Assembly (NCBI GenBank): GCA_963921795.1
Contig: OY997639.1
Span: forward strand, 63,419,394 to 63,483,393
Reading direction: 5' to 3'
DNA length: 64,000 nt
From: Nannobrachium achirus
Lineage: Eukaryota > Chordata > Actinopteri > Myctophiformes > Myctophidae
Shown: in pieces, positions 24,001 through 34,312 of the stretch
Layout of the letters: each line of letters opens with the position of its first letter
Numbering within the stretch: position 1 is the stretch's first letter
Notes under the pieces: model-generated
Told to the model about the DNA's origin: nothing
Databases searched by the model: none
The model's input: only the letters and a program-made list of their open reading frames with translations
Translations under genes and position numbers: made by a program

Positions 24001-24316
24001 AGCAATGGCGGGGGACGACGCGGGAGGAGGAAGGCGCAGCGCCTCCCACGGGAGAGACGGGGAGGGCGGGGGAGCCATGGAAGGTATATTTCAATTGGAA
24101 GGAGGGGAGGGGATCGTCATCATCGAGGTGAGCAGCCTGGCAGAAGGAGCGATGGATAGACGAGAGGACGGGGAGGGCTCAGTGGGTGGTGACGAAGGGA
24201 GCGTTAAAGCAGCCGAGGCGAAGGATGCCCTTGACACGCAACCAAGTAACTCTGCAGACGATGCTACCAGACACGGACCCATCCGTAACTCACAGGAAGC
24301 GCAGCTGTCAAACTGA
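10981..24316 (+). CDS. znf628: Zinc finger protein 628 (17 C2H2 fingers)
   Basis: Nuclear DNA-binding C2H2 protein; the mammalian orthologue is a transcriptional activator needed for male germ-cell development. Ten coding exons join in one frame: 10981-11384, 12152-12224, 13649-14164, 14515-14946, 16725-16892, 17413-17770, 19077-19231, 19937-20179, 21256-21431, 22414-24316; 1475 aa. The start ATG is in good context (CCATCCATGG) and no earlier in-frame ATG is open. An acidic N-terminus precedes finger 1 (about residue 87). Fingers 1-7 end near 277, fingers 8-10 are scattered (about 389, 512, 543), and fingers 11-17 run from about 654 to 845. Finger 9 uses H-x4-H and is split by an intron. Fingers 2-7 and 11-16 are an internal duplication ([34 protein letters not shown] in both). 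Finger order and sequences match human ZNF628. The C-terminal 630 residues are Ser/Thr/Pro-rich, then acidic and Gly-rich, with a poly-Pro run, a basic RGRRGRKPK patch and repeated FVLxF motifs. Longer than human (1059 aa). Confidence 0.93.
11405..12016. mobile_element. znf628 intron 1: microsatellites and two transposon fragments
   Basis: (TG)n tracts at 11405-11452 and 11944-12014 flank an element whose ends read AGCGCATTCACCAAATATTCG and, reversed, GGGCATTCACGAATAGTG (about 11453-11943). It appears to have inserted in a TG repeat, so its target duplication cannot be read. Inside lies a fragment of the CAGTGGTTCTCAAAC family from 11641, with a palindrome at 11773-11822. Confidence 0.55.
12681..13066. 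repeat. CCGT tetranucleotide tract plus two direct copies of a ~140-bp repeat
   Basis: (GTCC)n at 12711-12755 is followed by two near-identical blocks (about 12779-12905 and 12918-13050). Both contain GTTGGCCCGATCGCTGCC and CATGGTGGCGCTATAACAGG. Related sequences with the same GGTGGCGC motif lie near 32480 and 35480, so this is a dispersed repeat of unknown family in znf628 intron 2. Confidence 0.7.
13473..13547. repeat. Copy of the TACAAGC palindrome family
   Basis: AAAAATAGCAGATCTTACAAGC pairs with GCTTGTATATCTGCCATTTTT across a GC-rich loop, in znf628 intron 2. Confidence 0.75.
15038..15979. mobile_element. Transposon with CAGGGT ends and 6-bp target duplication (znf628 intron 4)
   Basis: It starts CAGGGTCTCC and ends GGGAACCCTG, flanked by GCATTA on both sides. 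A second copy (29331-29746) has the same body (ATGAAATTCCTGGAAATAT; ATTGGTAAAAATGTGTGGG) and is flanked by TCTATC twice. A 6-bp duplication is unlike hAT (8 bp). It holds a partial TACAAGC palindrome near 15296 and a long inverted repeat at 15370-15610. Confidence 0.6.
15370..15610. repeat. 240-bp inverted repeat
   Basis: Left arm 15370-15412 (CAGCTGCACTGACGCTCTGA...) pairs with 15568-15610 with one mismatch. A second paired block (15427-15449 with 15535-15567) contains GCGCTCAACTTGA. Confidence 0.85.
16181..16633. repeat. Foldback element in znf628 intron 4
   Basis: Arms of about 105-110 bp (16181-16295 and 16525-16633) are complementary; for example TTTAGATTGTAATTAGAG faces CTCTAATTACAATCTAAA. 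A unique centre of about 230 bp separates them. This fits a foldback MITE; no target duplication was established. Confidence 0.8.
17030..17190 (+). mobile_element. tRNA-derived SINE (znf628 intron 5)
   Basis: It has a perfect Pol III B box (GGTTCGATTCC, about 17090-17100), a downstream body with GCATGTCACTCCCCGTCTGT, and a tail TCCTATCAATAAAGGCATAA. A related copy lies on the opposite strand at 42884-43026. Confidence 0.75.
18168..18585. mobile_element. hAT-like MITE with perfect 8-bp target duplication (znf628 intron 6)
   Basis: The element 18176-18577 begins TAGGGCTGTCACAATTAT and ends with the complement (ATAATTGTGACAGCCCTA). CCGACTGC flanks both sides. Its centre carries a TACAAGC palindrome at 18319-18381. 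Confidence 0.92.
19420..19580. repeat. Dispersed repeat with GGGGGCTTGAGCCCCTGCCC
   Basis: Related stretches occur at 27625-27720 and 37865-38075 (CATAGACATCAAAGGGGGCT, AGTGCCCTC...CCAGACCA). The family is unknown; it is not coding. Confidence 0.6.
20619..21067. mobile_element. hAT-like MITE, CAGGGGTC family (znf628 intron 8)
   Basis: It starts CAGGGGTCTCCAAC and ends GTTGAAGACCCCTG, flanked on both sides by TTGTTAAAT (20610-20618, 21068-21076). It carries the palindrome at 20766-20818. Other copies: 27151-28723 and 59167-59612. Confidence 0.9.
21068..21274 (+). repeat. 48/49-bp tandem repeat covering the znf628 exon 9 splice acceptor
   Basis: Four copies of a unit contain TTGTTAAATGGTTTCTCTCT, GGTGA(A/CA)CAG and CACGAGCGCACCCACTCTG. 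The acceptor AG is followed by the CACGAG exon start at 21110, 21158, 21207 and 21256. Only the last continues into GGCGAGCGG and the zinc fingers. The spacings are 48, 49 and 49 bp. Confidence 0.95.
21470..21890. mobile_element. Nested hAT-like element 1 inside znf628 intron 9
   Basis: It starts CAGGCCTGGAATTTCAT and ends ATGAAATTCCTGCCCTG. Flanks are CTTTAGAC and TTTTAGAC (7 of 8 match). Related sequence spans 29196-30118. Confidence 0.8.
22046..22219. mobile_element. Nested hAT-like element 2 inside znf628 intron 9
   Basis: It starts CAGTAGTTCTCAAATG and ends TTGAGGACCACTG, with flanks GTCTAAAT and TTCTAAAT (7 of 8). It belongs to the CAGTGGTTCTCAAAC family. Confidence 0.7.
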
Positions 24317-25358
24317 GCCGGTCTGAGAGTCTTGTTGAAATGTATGAAGGATGTTTGCACTTTGACCGGTTAAGGATGATATATACTAAGCCGCACGCCG
24401 GTGTCATGCACCGAAAATAGCAGGTCTGCGAGCTCACAAACGCCAACAACGCATTGCAGCGTTGTTGTTGCTGTAGTACGATGCTTTCTTTGTCTCGCTG
24501 TAACAATCCTGGGCGACACTGACAAGTCACATAATTGAAGTCACATAATTGAAGCAGAGGAATAGTACAATCTGACAATAGGGCATCGCAGTGAGGTTCC
24601 GGAAGTAAACTGCCCTTGCATTTACACCATAGGGGATTTCATTATCAGGCATAAAGTCGTAACAATTCAATGTACACTTACCACTAGGATGCAGGTTGTA
24701 AAATGGTTCTATATGCTCCTATAGAAACCCAAAGTATGTATGCAATCACTATAGTTTTAATAAACTCATGTTTTAATAACAATCCCACAGAGAAGAACTT
24801 CACTACCCATGCTGCTAAATATTTACATCCGGTGACGTCAACGTCTATGATTGGTGGAGCTTGCGGCTACCTCAGAAATAGCTACTGCCCCCCCCGGCAG
24901 ATTAATGCACTCAGTGAGCGAGTCTTTCTTTTACAAATATGATGCGCTATTTTAAAGATGAAGATAAAAGCGGCCGCAGAGGTGAAAATCACTACGTGTC
25001 AGGCCTTATCCTAGCTGGCCTGGATAACTAAACTGAGTGCGCCGCGGTGCGATTCGCAATGGTTAATGGGATACATACCAGGAATCGCAATGCTTTGTGG
25101 GAGTGTAGTTTCTGCACTTTTGACAAAAATGATGTAAACAGTGTTGTACCCTGCCCTTCTTCTATACGCTTTCTAATTAATCGTTGCATTAAAAAAAGGA
25201 ATGTTTGTCATGATTCCTCAGCACCCGGGGTGGCTTTGTCAAAGGCTTAAAAAGACGTTTAAATAAATACTTAATGAAATGTCTATGGATGAAAGAAATG
25301 AATGGGGACATCTCTTCCGGAGCCTGAGTAAGGACGGGGCGGGGCTGCGATGCCCTAT

Positions 25359-25602
25359 GGGGCTGTTAAGTATGACATCATTTTGTAGGCAGAGGAGAAT
25401 TTCTGTCCCCAGTTTCCGTGAATCTTTTTACTATTTTTACTATTTACACATTTTCTTCTCTTTGTTGTTGAAAGGAAAGTGTTAGAATTATACTTTAGTC
25501 GTTATTTTTGTCTCGGATCTGTTGAAATAGCGAGGGACAGAAAATGCTCTGGGGGCAGAGTTCTCCTCTGCCTACAAAATGATGTCACAGCTTAAAAGCC
25601 CC
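25359..25602. repeat. Foldback sequence
   Basis: 25359-25400 (GGGGCTGTTAAGTATGACAT...) is complementary to 25561-25602 (...GATGTCACAGCTTAAAAGCCCC) with few mismatches. It lies in the possible znf628 3'UTR, where it could form a stem in RNA. Confidence 0.75.
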
Positions 25603-27142
25603 TAAACAGTTTTCTGTTATCTCATTATCTTGTGTATGGAAACGTTTGTTTCATAATCAATGGATTTGAATGCCATTATATTCACCATGAATGTTGTGAG
25701 CTTGTATATCTGCTATTTCCCATGTGTGACACAGGTGTGCAACCTAGTATAACTCAGGCTTTAGGTAGTTGCGGTCCTGGAATGAACATTGTGTGCAAGT
25801 TAGAAAAGTACTGTGCTATAATAAAGCCATGGTGCCACACAAACCATAAAAGGTTGTCAAATTCAGAGACTGTTTATGGACCTTAGAAAGTTACTTAATA
25901 TATTAGTTTACTTGATACTGTATTTGGAAGTTTGTTTCTGAAGTAAATAAATTGTTTTTTTTTTTTGTGAATGTGTATAATATGGCACACTTTAAACAAA
26001 TATTAGTAAATAGTAATTGTTACTATTAATAAAGTTCATGAATTAAAAGTTTTACTACGACTTTGGTCTTATTTCTTTTGCCAACAGTGAATTCCAGGGG
26101 GTTCATCTAATAAAATAAATAACGGGACCTTTAAACGCCCACGTCTCATTCATGTACGCCGGTGAGCAGTGCGCAGCATTCTCCGTACGCAAATGGCGTA
26201 CACTGACAGCTCCCAAAACGCTTTACGCGAGAATTTACGGAGCAACTCAGGATTGAGAATCCCATCTCCACGCAAACGTAAAGCGTCTTCGAGTCGTTCA
26301 ATTGAACGTGCGAACCGACCATGGAGACATAAACAATACTTTATGCACAAGAGACACTGATGGAAATGCAATAATTCACAGTATTTCCTTGCATTCCATG
26401 TGATGTGAGAGCGCCGTGCTGCTGAAGGTAAGCGGATTCGCATATGTGATCATCACCACCATATAAGGGTCTGTCGACCACCCTGGTAGAGACGCTATTG
26501 TATACAAGCGCACATAAGCGTTTGGTTTCACGGTATAAATCGCCCAATAATCCCTTATGTCTGTTGTTTTTGGGCTGGTGCGATATTGCAGTGTTAAATT
26601 ATAAATGTAGTCTACAGGCTAGTCGTAGAGTGTTCTCACTGCACACAGCATGGTGTCAAGCAGCCTGACACTATAAATAGACATTTAAATTAGACTACAA
26701 TCCCCACTCCTGCCATAATTCATTAATATGTCATTTATTTGGCTATAGAGTTTTTACCTTTTGCGGTCAACAACCACAGTCCATTACAATGCTCTGGTAG
26801 CCTTAGGGTGGCATTTATTTAGCCCAGTTTGGACCCTCCACGATAGCATTTATTGTGCATTGTTGTGGTAGCCTACTACTGCGTCTGGATAGTGGATATA
26901 ATGTCTTTCTTTCCTGCATTAGTGCTGTCATTCTATATGTAATGTCACAGAGAACCAATACATTCATTATGATGTATAGGCTGAAATTAGAGCCCAGCAG
27001 CTTCATTGTGCAGTAGCCTACCCATATAATGCAGGCTACATGTAGGCCTATGTATATGGTGTGGATAATAATGGCTGATGATGGTCACACACACATGGCC
27101 TGGGTCCAACTAATTAGACTGAGCTGGCCAACTGGGTGTATA

Positions 27143-27398
27143 CTATAGGTCAGGGGACTTCAATAGGGGGTCCTCCAAATCATTGTTTTTTTTTCTCCTT
27201 TTTTGAGCGGTGGTAGCCGCTCCTGTGATTCGCTTTCAAGATGTTACTGGCCGTGTATGTCTGTCGCCTGCCGTGTATGTCTGTCGCCAGCCATACCTCT
27301 CCTGACCACACACACAGACCACACACACACACACACGTTAAAGGAGGGGCGCTATTGAGCAGGGCAGGCAGACAACACACTCTCTCTCTCTCTCTCCC

Positions 27399-27474
<76 letters not shown>

Positions 27475-27527
27475 CGCAACGGTGGGGGCTTGAGTGTGGG
27501 GAACACGCACCACTGAGGCAGACAACA

Positions 27528-27570
<43 letters not shown>

Positions 27571-28731
27571 GCGTTGGTCAGGGACCGCGTTGGTCAGGGA
27601 CGTGCAGAGAATGTTAAGAGAGGCAGGGGCTGACATTTCTAAAAGGGCCCTTTGGTGGACAATTCTCTCTTAAAAGGGCAGGGGCTCAAGCCCCGTTTGA
27701 TGTCTGTGTGCACGTGCCTGACGACTGGCGTTGGTAAAAGCAAGAGCAGTATCATCGCATCGTCTATGCGAAGCGTGGAACAACCACGATGTGAAACGAG
27801 CAATTATAATCACACCAATGGATTATGTTTTCGTTTAAACCAAATTAGGTAGTCTACAGAGGGACGGAGGGAGTTTTACCGTGAACGTGGCTGCGTGCAG
27901 GCAGACTCGTGAGAGAAGAAATCCATGCTTTACACAGTGTTTTCGGTGGAGAAGTCTCGTAAACAGTCTGCCTTCCCGTCCCTACCAAATGAGTCGCCCG
28001 TTTCAGCTTGACTCGTTATCATTCTGAATCAATTAAAGTTACATTGTGTGAAACGTGAGCACGTTTAACTCAAGAGGCAAAGCACTGTCTGCTAGGCGGA
28101 GGACGGTCAGTGTAGGGAAAGTTCAGTAGCTGGAGGTTTATTCTTCGCTGTATGTCGGTGTCGCTAAACAAGCACCCTTTTAATTAATCTACAAGCCCAC
28201 AACCTATTGGATCAGTGACGCATTGTGGACTTGTAGATCAGCCCACTTTTGCAGCGGCGAATGGAGACTTCTGCCTCGCGAGACCAGCCACATTTTAACG
28301 TTACACGCGAGAAGTGCTGCAGATTTGTTGTTTTAATTAAATATAAATTAATTCGAAGCTCTAGGGGTTGGTGGGTAAACCACCGCTCAGTTCACACGGG
28401 TGTGATTTTATATTAACCACTTGAACCCTAACGTCCATATTCTGAGAACTTTAGCCAAAAATAGCAGATCTACAAGTGCTGTGAGCTAGTAGATCGGTTA
28501 TTTTTGGCAAAGAGGTTTTTTGTAGAGGGGGGAAAAGAGCAGACTAAGTACAGAGTGAAAGGTCAAGTTTATAAAGCATTGACGGTTCAAGTGGTTAAAT
28601 ATCTGAAAACGCAAATTGACATGAATCCAAAATACACTGATGATTGTGCTGTCAAACGATGAAACGATATGGAATCTATGCTCAACTAAGGGATCCTTGG
28701 CCTGAAAACGTTGAAGACCCCTGCTATAGGT
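27143..28731. mobile_element. Composite CAGGGGTC-family hAT-like element with internal insertion
   Basis: The ends 27151-28723 (CAGGGGACTTCAA ... TTGAAGACCCCTG) are flanked by perfect CTATAGGT duplications. Against the 20619-21067 copy, about 1.2 kb of foreign DNA (roughly 27205-28405) interrupts it. That insert includes microsatellites and the GGGGCTTGAG repeat. The palindrome copy is at 28454-28508. Confidence 0.85.
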
Positions 28732-28803
28732 TACAGATGCACACCTGTTGGGCATGAGTGCACCCAGCCAGGGTAAAATGACTCATTCATACTGTATACA
28801 GTT

Positions 28804-29182
28804 ACATTCAGGCAGTGGCATCAGTTCAGAAAAAGCTAAGGTATGGCAACATGACTGGTGTCTTGCACGCATGCCTTTCTTAAGAAGTAAATTCTATTCC
28901 TCCCCGTTTCTACGGTTTCTTGGGCTGGATATGGCAGCCTGGAATGGTTGTTCAAGTGCAGCTAAACTTGACATGTTAGTAAACGTGCCACAATACCTTG
29001 TTAAAGTGACCATTTTGTTACATTTTGTAGTTATTTTACTGTAATTCAACAACATAATACAGATAGACAAAGAGACAATCATGGATTTACTATATTTAAA
29101 GGTAACTTTTATTTCCCCCCCTGGACCCAGGGTATGGCAGCTGCATAGCCCTGCCATACCCAATTGACGCCCCTACATTCAG
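28804..29182. mobile_element. Small hAT-like element, second copy
   Basis: Element 28812-29174 is flanked by perfect ACATTCAG duplications. Its ends read CAGTGGCATCAGTTCA and, reversed, AGGGGCGTCAATTGGG. It is related to 890-1108. Confidence 0.85.
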
Positions 29183-29195
29183 GGGAGAGCCTCGC

Positions 29196-30118
29196 CCAGG
29201 GCAGGAATTCCAGGGGCGCCTCAAAGGCCATGGCCGTCGTTGCCCCGAGGTTTGGCCTTGTGCCCCTCAAAATAATGGCATGACCTGGCCCCAGCTGACT
29301 GTACCACTTTCTCCTCTATCCAGGGTTCCCATGGTCATGAAATTCCTGGAAATATTTTTAAATTAGAAAAATATTTTATATATTAGAGGCAGAAATTGTG
29401 AAAATAGCAGATCTACATGCTCACAACGCCTCGCAATGCGAGGCGTTGGGAGCATGTAGATCGGCTATTTTCACCATGAAACCGTGTTAGACAAAATTCC
29501 TCAACTCTTTAGTGCTCATCAGGGTGCTGTGGTCCCCAGTTAAAATATGATTATTTCGGGGGTCACGGCCTGAAAAGTTTGAGAACCACTGGCATACACT
29601 ACCTGTCTTTGGGCACTGCGCATAGGAGTAAGCGACTCGTTATTGAGCTGAATTATTGTTATATAGTCCTGGAAATCGGGTTAAATATTCTGGAAAAGTT
29701 TTGGAAAAGTTTTGGAAATTAATTGGTAAAAATGTGTGGGAACCCTGTCTATCTCACCCTCTTTCTTGTCAATATGTAGACACCAGTGTCTCTTTCTTGT
29801 CACGTAGACACCAGCAATATGTAGACACCAGTGTCTCTTTCTTGTCACGTAGACACCAGAGTCCCCATCTTTAAACCAATCCAGTGACTTTGATTGGTGC
29901 AGGGCTGAGCATGGATCAGATTGTAAATGCCATTATGTATTTATTTCACTGCAGTCTACCTATTAAATTGATCCATAACCTTTAAATTAAATTATTTCTT
30001 TCAATGGACTAAAAATCTTGTTTTATTTGATGGCCTTCCTGCCCTGGCTTTTTTGGAAAATGGACAACACCAAAGGCCAAGTGGCCTTGCCCCTAAAATG
30101 ACGACATTCCAGGCCTGG
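29196..30118. mobile_element. CAGGCCTGGAAT-family element with nested elements
   Basis: The outer ends (GGGCAGGAATTCCAGG ... TTCCAGGCCTGG) match the nested element at 21470-21890 in reverse. Inside are the TCTATC-flanked CAGGGTTCCCA element (29331-29746), a piece of the CAGTGGTTCTCAAAC family (to 29592) and the palindrome 29398-29474. Near 29760-29870 a short unit with CAGTGTCTCTTTCTTGTCAC is repeated. Confidence 0.65.
29398..29474. repeat. TACAAGC palindrome family, long copy
   Basis: GTGAAAATAGCAGATCTACA...CGCCTCGC pairs with its complement ending GCTATTTTCAC; the arms are about 36 bp with two or three mismatches. Confidence 0.9.
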
Positions 30119-30285
30119 CCTCACCACAGCTGACTTATCAAGGGAGTCCATTCAAACATGTAACATCATGCTCTTCCTAGCTATGAACCTCACTGTAATC
30201 TCTTCCCCCCCCCTTCCTAGACAGTGTGTGTGCATGTTGCTGTGTGTGGAGAAGGACTCCTGTTGGCGTATAAAACCCTGCAGCC

Positions 30286-33200
30286 ATGGTGAAGCTGGCA
30301 TTGGACCAGGTGGTGATGAGGAGGATGAAGGAGGATGACATAATAAGTGTCAAAGCCCTCGTCAAGGTGTGTAAAACCTCCTGTTTTGAACAGAGCTTCA
30401 ACTCAGGTGTGTGACAACAGGAGGATCTCTTTCCCAGGGTTAGGGTTAGGGTTTCATCCAGGTTGACGTAGTTAGAAGGTTGGTTTAGGCATAATATCTT
30501 TGAGGTTAGTGTTAGGATTAGGCATAGTTTTTGTGAAGTTAAATGTTAGTGTTTAGGCGCAACCTGGGCGACACATAGGAAAGCGAGTGTCCCATGTGAC
30601 AACATATTAAGGACACACCTCACAAGGTGGACACCCCGCCCCCATCCATTGAGTTCAAAGTACAGGTGGCGCCAACACACATTTATTTCAGTTGTTCTCA
30701 AAGAAAGTGGGGTCATTGAGGACGAAGTTCTTGTAAGATTTTGACATGTTGAATATGTTTTTGAACAACACAAATCGGTCACTCTCTGGCACTAAATATT
30801 TTAAGACTCGTGAAAAAGTTTAGGACCACTGGGGCTACACTACACCAATGTCACTCAAGTCTCAAGACCGTTTTCTTTGTTGCTTTCTCTCTCTCCCTCT
30901 CTTCCATACACCCATACCCCTCCTCCAGGAGGGCTGTGAGGGGACGGAGAACCGTCTGGTCCTTCACATCCTCACTCGGCCCCTCTGTCTCCTCATGATG
31001 GCCACCCTGGCCTCCGTGCTGCGCTTTCTCCTGCACTCCTTCATCCTGGCGCTGGCCGTTCCGGTCTTCCTCCTCATCGTCTTCCTCAAGCTCACCATGC
31101 CCAGGTCGGTGGGCGTGCTGGGCACCACCCGGCCCTACTGGGACTACGTGGGCAGCAGCTTCCGTGGGCCTCCGGAGGAGGAGGAGACCCTGTCCAACAC
31201 TTACTGCAGGATCAGTGGCAAGACCCCCAACTTGAGGAAGGTTGGTTGAGTCATCCTACTGTATACCTGTATATTAAATGTCACCACTGTAACACTAGCA
31301 GCCCTATTCTGGGGGAACATTCACCAAAAATCTTACAACATTTCGCTTTGTGGGCTGGTAGATCTGCTATTTTTGGCAAAAGAGATTTGGTGAAATTGGT
31401 ATCCTGACCTGAAATGTTATTTTCTGTTTACTGAAGAGCTGGAGACGTAAACACTATAGCAAAGATGTGATTGGAGCTGATGTAGGTGTTGCGCCCCACC
31501 TCAGCAATCTTATCTCCAGGGGTCTAGCACATTAAAAAGGAGATAGACACCCTTGTTCTTGGCCGATACCGTCAATAATCCACTCAGAGCTTACGTATAT
31601 TAACAAAAGTTATCACTTACACCCACTTTAATTTATACTTCATCACATGATGAGATATCTTGAAAATCAGTTGTCGGCAAGAAGTACATAGCAATGGAAT
31701 ATAAATTAGGCTTTAAAGAAACACACATACACACAAAACGCTTTTGTCATGGTTAGCTGTTAAACTCTTTGAAATAAAGTCTTTGAATCTTGAATCATGA
31801 GTTAAAAGGTAGCAATAGCAATGTTTTGTTTTAGCATCACTTGTTTTGTTTTTAGCTCAGAAGTTGGTGTTTTCCATTGTGGTTGTTGCTAATGCATGCA
31901 TATGTGTGTTTATTGGGTTCTTTGTGGAGAGTTAGTCACACTCACACCAGATATAGTGTGTATGATGCCCTGAACATGAACAGTCATGTGAGCCTGGTAA
32001 TTTCTTCATTTCAAACAGGCTGCCGTTTACTGTAGGTCTTACTTACTTACTTAATCCTCTTCGTTCCTGGTGGAACATAAGGCTGTGACGATCTGCTTCC
32101 AGCCTGTATGTCTTGCTTTGTTTAAAATATTTTGGCTGTGCTGCTGCGTGCCGCCATTCCCATGTTTATCATGAATGTTATATTATACCAGTAAGACTCC
32201 CTAATCGCTTATCTCCACAAGTAGGGCAAAAATTTGTTTTTCCAAAATCTTCCTGATCCATGTTGACATGAGTGTAGATATGCTGTGTAGTGATTTTTGT
32301 GATTTTAGGGCAAAATCTGTAGGAGCAGTGTCCAAAAATGTGTTTTTAAAAATCGGCCTGAAGGTGGCGTTATATGGGACAGATTCATGGTGATGGGATG
32401 AGTGTAGACATACTGTGTAGCGATTTGCGTGATTTTAGGACAAAAACTGTAGGAGCAGTGTCCAAAATTGTGTTTTAAAAATCGGCCTCATGGTGGCGCT
32501 AGAAGAGGGCCATGTGAGAAATGAGGGGTGGGGTGTCCGCGTTGCCTTGGCGGACGAATAGGTACCGGCCCCGGCTCTCCCGGACCCTCCTAGCCCGAGT
32601 TACGGCATTTTATGTGAGCTGCAGTGGAGGGGGTCCTCCACTGGGGGCGCCACCACTTTTGCATCCGTTCTGGAGCACCAGGAATCGGTGGTCCCCGGGA
32701 ATTCCCCGTGAGCAGCCCCGTTGGGGTGGTCATTTGGTCATTTTTGCACATTTGGTCATTTTTTACATCTGGGGGTCCCCCAGGGACCTGGGGGTCCCTG
32801 GAGCTCCGGAGGTCCTTGGAGGTTGTAGTTTGGCAGCCAAGGAGCGTGTGTGCAAAATTTGGCATGGATCGGGGCAACGGTTGCGGAGATATGAGCAGGG
32901 CAATAGTGTGACGTGTGAGGTGTGACAGACAGACGGACAGACTGACTCACTCACTCACAGTTTGTGCAGGTTTTGATAGTAAGTGCGACCTACGGTCGCA
33001 ATTATACCGGTATATCTAGGCAGCAGTGTTATGAACTTGTGGTAATAATGCTCAGGGGCGAAATTAGATCTTATTCTGCATGGGTTTTCAGATCAAAAGC
33101 GCCCTGTACTACTGTGAGGGGGGCCCATAGATTAGGAGATTAGAGACCCCTAATATATTGGAAATGACAAAATACATATCGTCGTTGACGGGTGTAAAGT

Positions 33201-33972
33201 TTCAAATTTGTATGTTCTTTCGCAAAGCAAAGCCCTGCTTCATCGTACAAGGCCGTCGCACAAAAGTAGTGAAAACAGCAGATCTACAAGCACACAACGC
33301 CTCACGGTGCGAGGCGTTGTGTGCTTGTAGATCGGCTGTTTTCACTAATTTAAATCACTTTTAAAATGAAAAAATGCTAAATAAACGGTTTTGGACATAC
33401 AAGGTTTTTCACCCGACAACGCCTATGAATTTATAATACTGTCACCAGTAGGGGGGGCCCTTGGGTTTATTAAACCCATCAACCCTATACAAATTACGCT
33501 TGTGATAATGCTATTTTCATCTCTTTTCAAGCCAAGACGCAGAATCCGAACAAAGGACAAAGACAAGGAGACAGAGACGGAGATAATCGACCCGGAGAGG
33601 GCGCAGGCGGCAGGCCAGGTGTGGCTGGCCGAGTGCGACGGGGAGATCGTCGGCTGCGTGAGCCGGGAAGGCCAGACGCGAGCGGGCTTCACCAGGGTCT
33701 GCAGGGTGGTAGTTGGCTGCTGGTACAGACGGGAGGGCCTGGGAAAACTGCTGGTCCAGAGCTTGGAGCAGAGGGAGAGGGATATGGGGACGCACAGGGT
33801 CTACACCCACGTCCCCTACCCCTCCAAGATAGGCGAGCTCTTCTTTAAGAAGCTGGGATACCGAGAGCTGGGAGACGACGAAGAGGAGGATGAGGCGGAG
33901 CTAAAACTGGAGAAGCCGGAGAAAGGCTTTTTGGGTTTCCCACTCACCAAGGTGTTTTACAAAGACCTGTGA
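30286..33972 (+). CDS. nat14: N-acetyltransferase 14 (putative GNAT-fold membrane protein)
   Basis: Exons 30286-30366, 30929-31240 and 33532-33972 (TGA) join in phase 0 to give 277 aa. The start ATG is in the context GCAGCCATGG. The N-terminus (MVKLALDQVVMRRMKEDD) and TENRLVLHILTRP match mammalian NAT14 (TENRVALHALTRP). Residues about 45-82 are strongly hydrophobic (LLMMATLASVLRFLLHSF, LALAVPVFLLIVFLKL), giving one or two membrane segments as in the NAT8-like/NAT14 group. The GNAT acetyl-CoA loop is RREGLG in VGCWYRREGLGKLLVQSL, and the protein ends FYKDL (human FSKDL). It is longer than human (206 aa), mainly from a charged linker (KDKDKETETEI) and an acidic DDEEEDEAE stretch. The human protein (also KLP1) has an unclear substrate, so activity is inferred from the fold only. 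It follows znf628 in the same order as in human. Confidence 0.9.
32168..33010. repeat. Dispersed repeat in nat14 intron 2
   Basis: It opens with ACCAGTAAGACTCCCTAATCG, the complement of the end of the 52400-54710 repeat, and closes near a GCGACCTACGGTCGC palindrome. It includes two direct copies of a block with AAAATCTGTAGGAGCAGTGT (about 32290-32400 and 32405-32500). Reading frames here are not genes. Confidence 0.6.
33183..33424. mobile_element. MITE with GGCGTTGTCGGGTG-type ends (nat14 intron 2)
   Basis: The left end is GTCGTTGACGGGTG and the right end, reversed, is GGCGTTGTCGGGTGAAAAAC. It shares its whole body with 55598-55850 (AGCAAAGCCCTGCTTCATCG versus AGTAAAGCCCTGCTTCATCA). It holds a palindrome with 36-bp arms at 33268-33346 and lies about 100 bp before nat14 exon 3. 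Confidence 0.8.
33268..33346. repeat. TACAAGC palindrome family, near-perfect copy
   Basis: AGTGAAAACAGCAGATCTAC...CGCCTC faces GAGGCG...GATCGGCTGTTTTCACT; the arms are 36 bp with one mismatch. Confidence 0.95.
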
Positions 33973-34306
33973 CTGCTGGGTGGAGGGCCGGGCAGGGGGA
34001 CCTGTGATAGAGGGACTCACTGTAGCAGTGTACAGAAGAAGAAGAAGAAGAGAGACTGAAGGGAAAAGAGAGACATGAATACATTTCATGCTCACAGCCT
34101 CCATGAGAGATTGGTGTTGAATTTCTAAACCGCCCCAACTGACTCTTCATCTTGCAACTCAGTCATTTTTATAGTCATAGTGTACATGAATGTTTAAATG
34201 AAGGGAATATGTGTCCTTTTGATGTCATCAATGCGATGATACGTTAGCTGAAAGTTCTCCACACAAATGAGTGAGGATGTTCAAGGAAATTCCCCTTGAG
34301 AATTGA

Positions 34307-34312
34307 AATAAA
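34307..34312 (+). terminator. Probable nat14 polyadenylation signal
   Basis: AATAAA lies 335 bp after the nat14 stop. Other AATAAA-type hexamers follow at about 34573 and 35031, so alternative ends are possible. Confidence 0.55.

Larger units (their letters stand above)
24317..30285. other. Gene-free stretch between znf628 and nat14
   Basis: No supported exon. 24317 to about 26033 may be znf628 3'UTR; an AATAAA at 26028-26033 is a plausible end but not proven. A foldback at 25359-25400/25561-25602 lies in it. From 27151 on it is mostly nested transposons and CT/CA microsatellites (27381-27473, 27530-27568). Confidence 0.6.

Noticed and set aside
30438-30454. Interstitial telomere repeat (GGTTAGGGTTAGGGTTT)
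   Set aside because: Only about two and a half units; too short to mean a telomeric relic.
32521-32925. 134-codon frame in nat14 intron 2
   Set aside because: It lies in a dispersed repeat and has frames on both strands; no domain.
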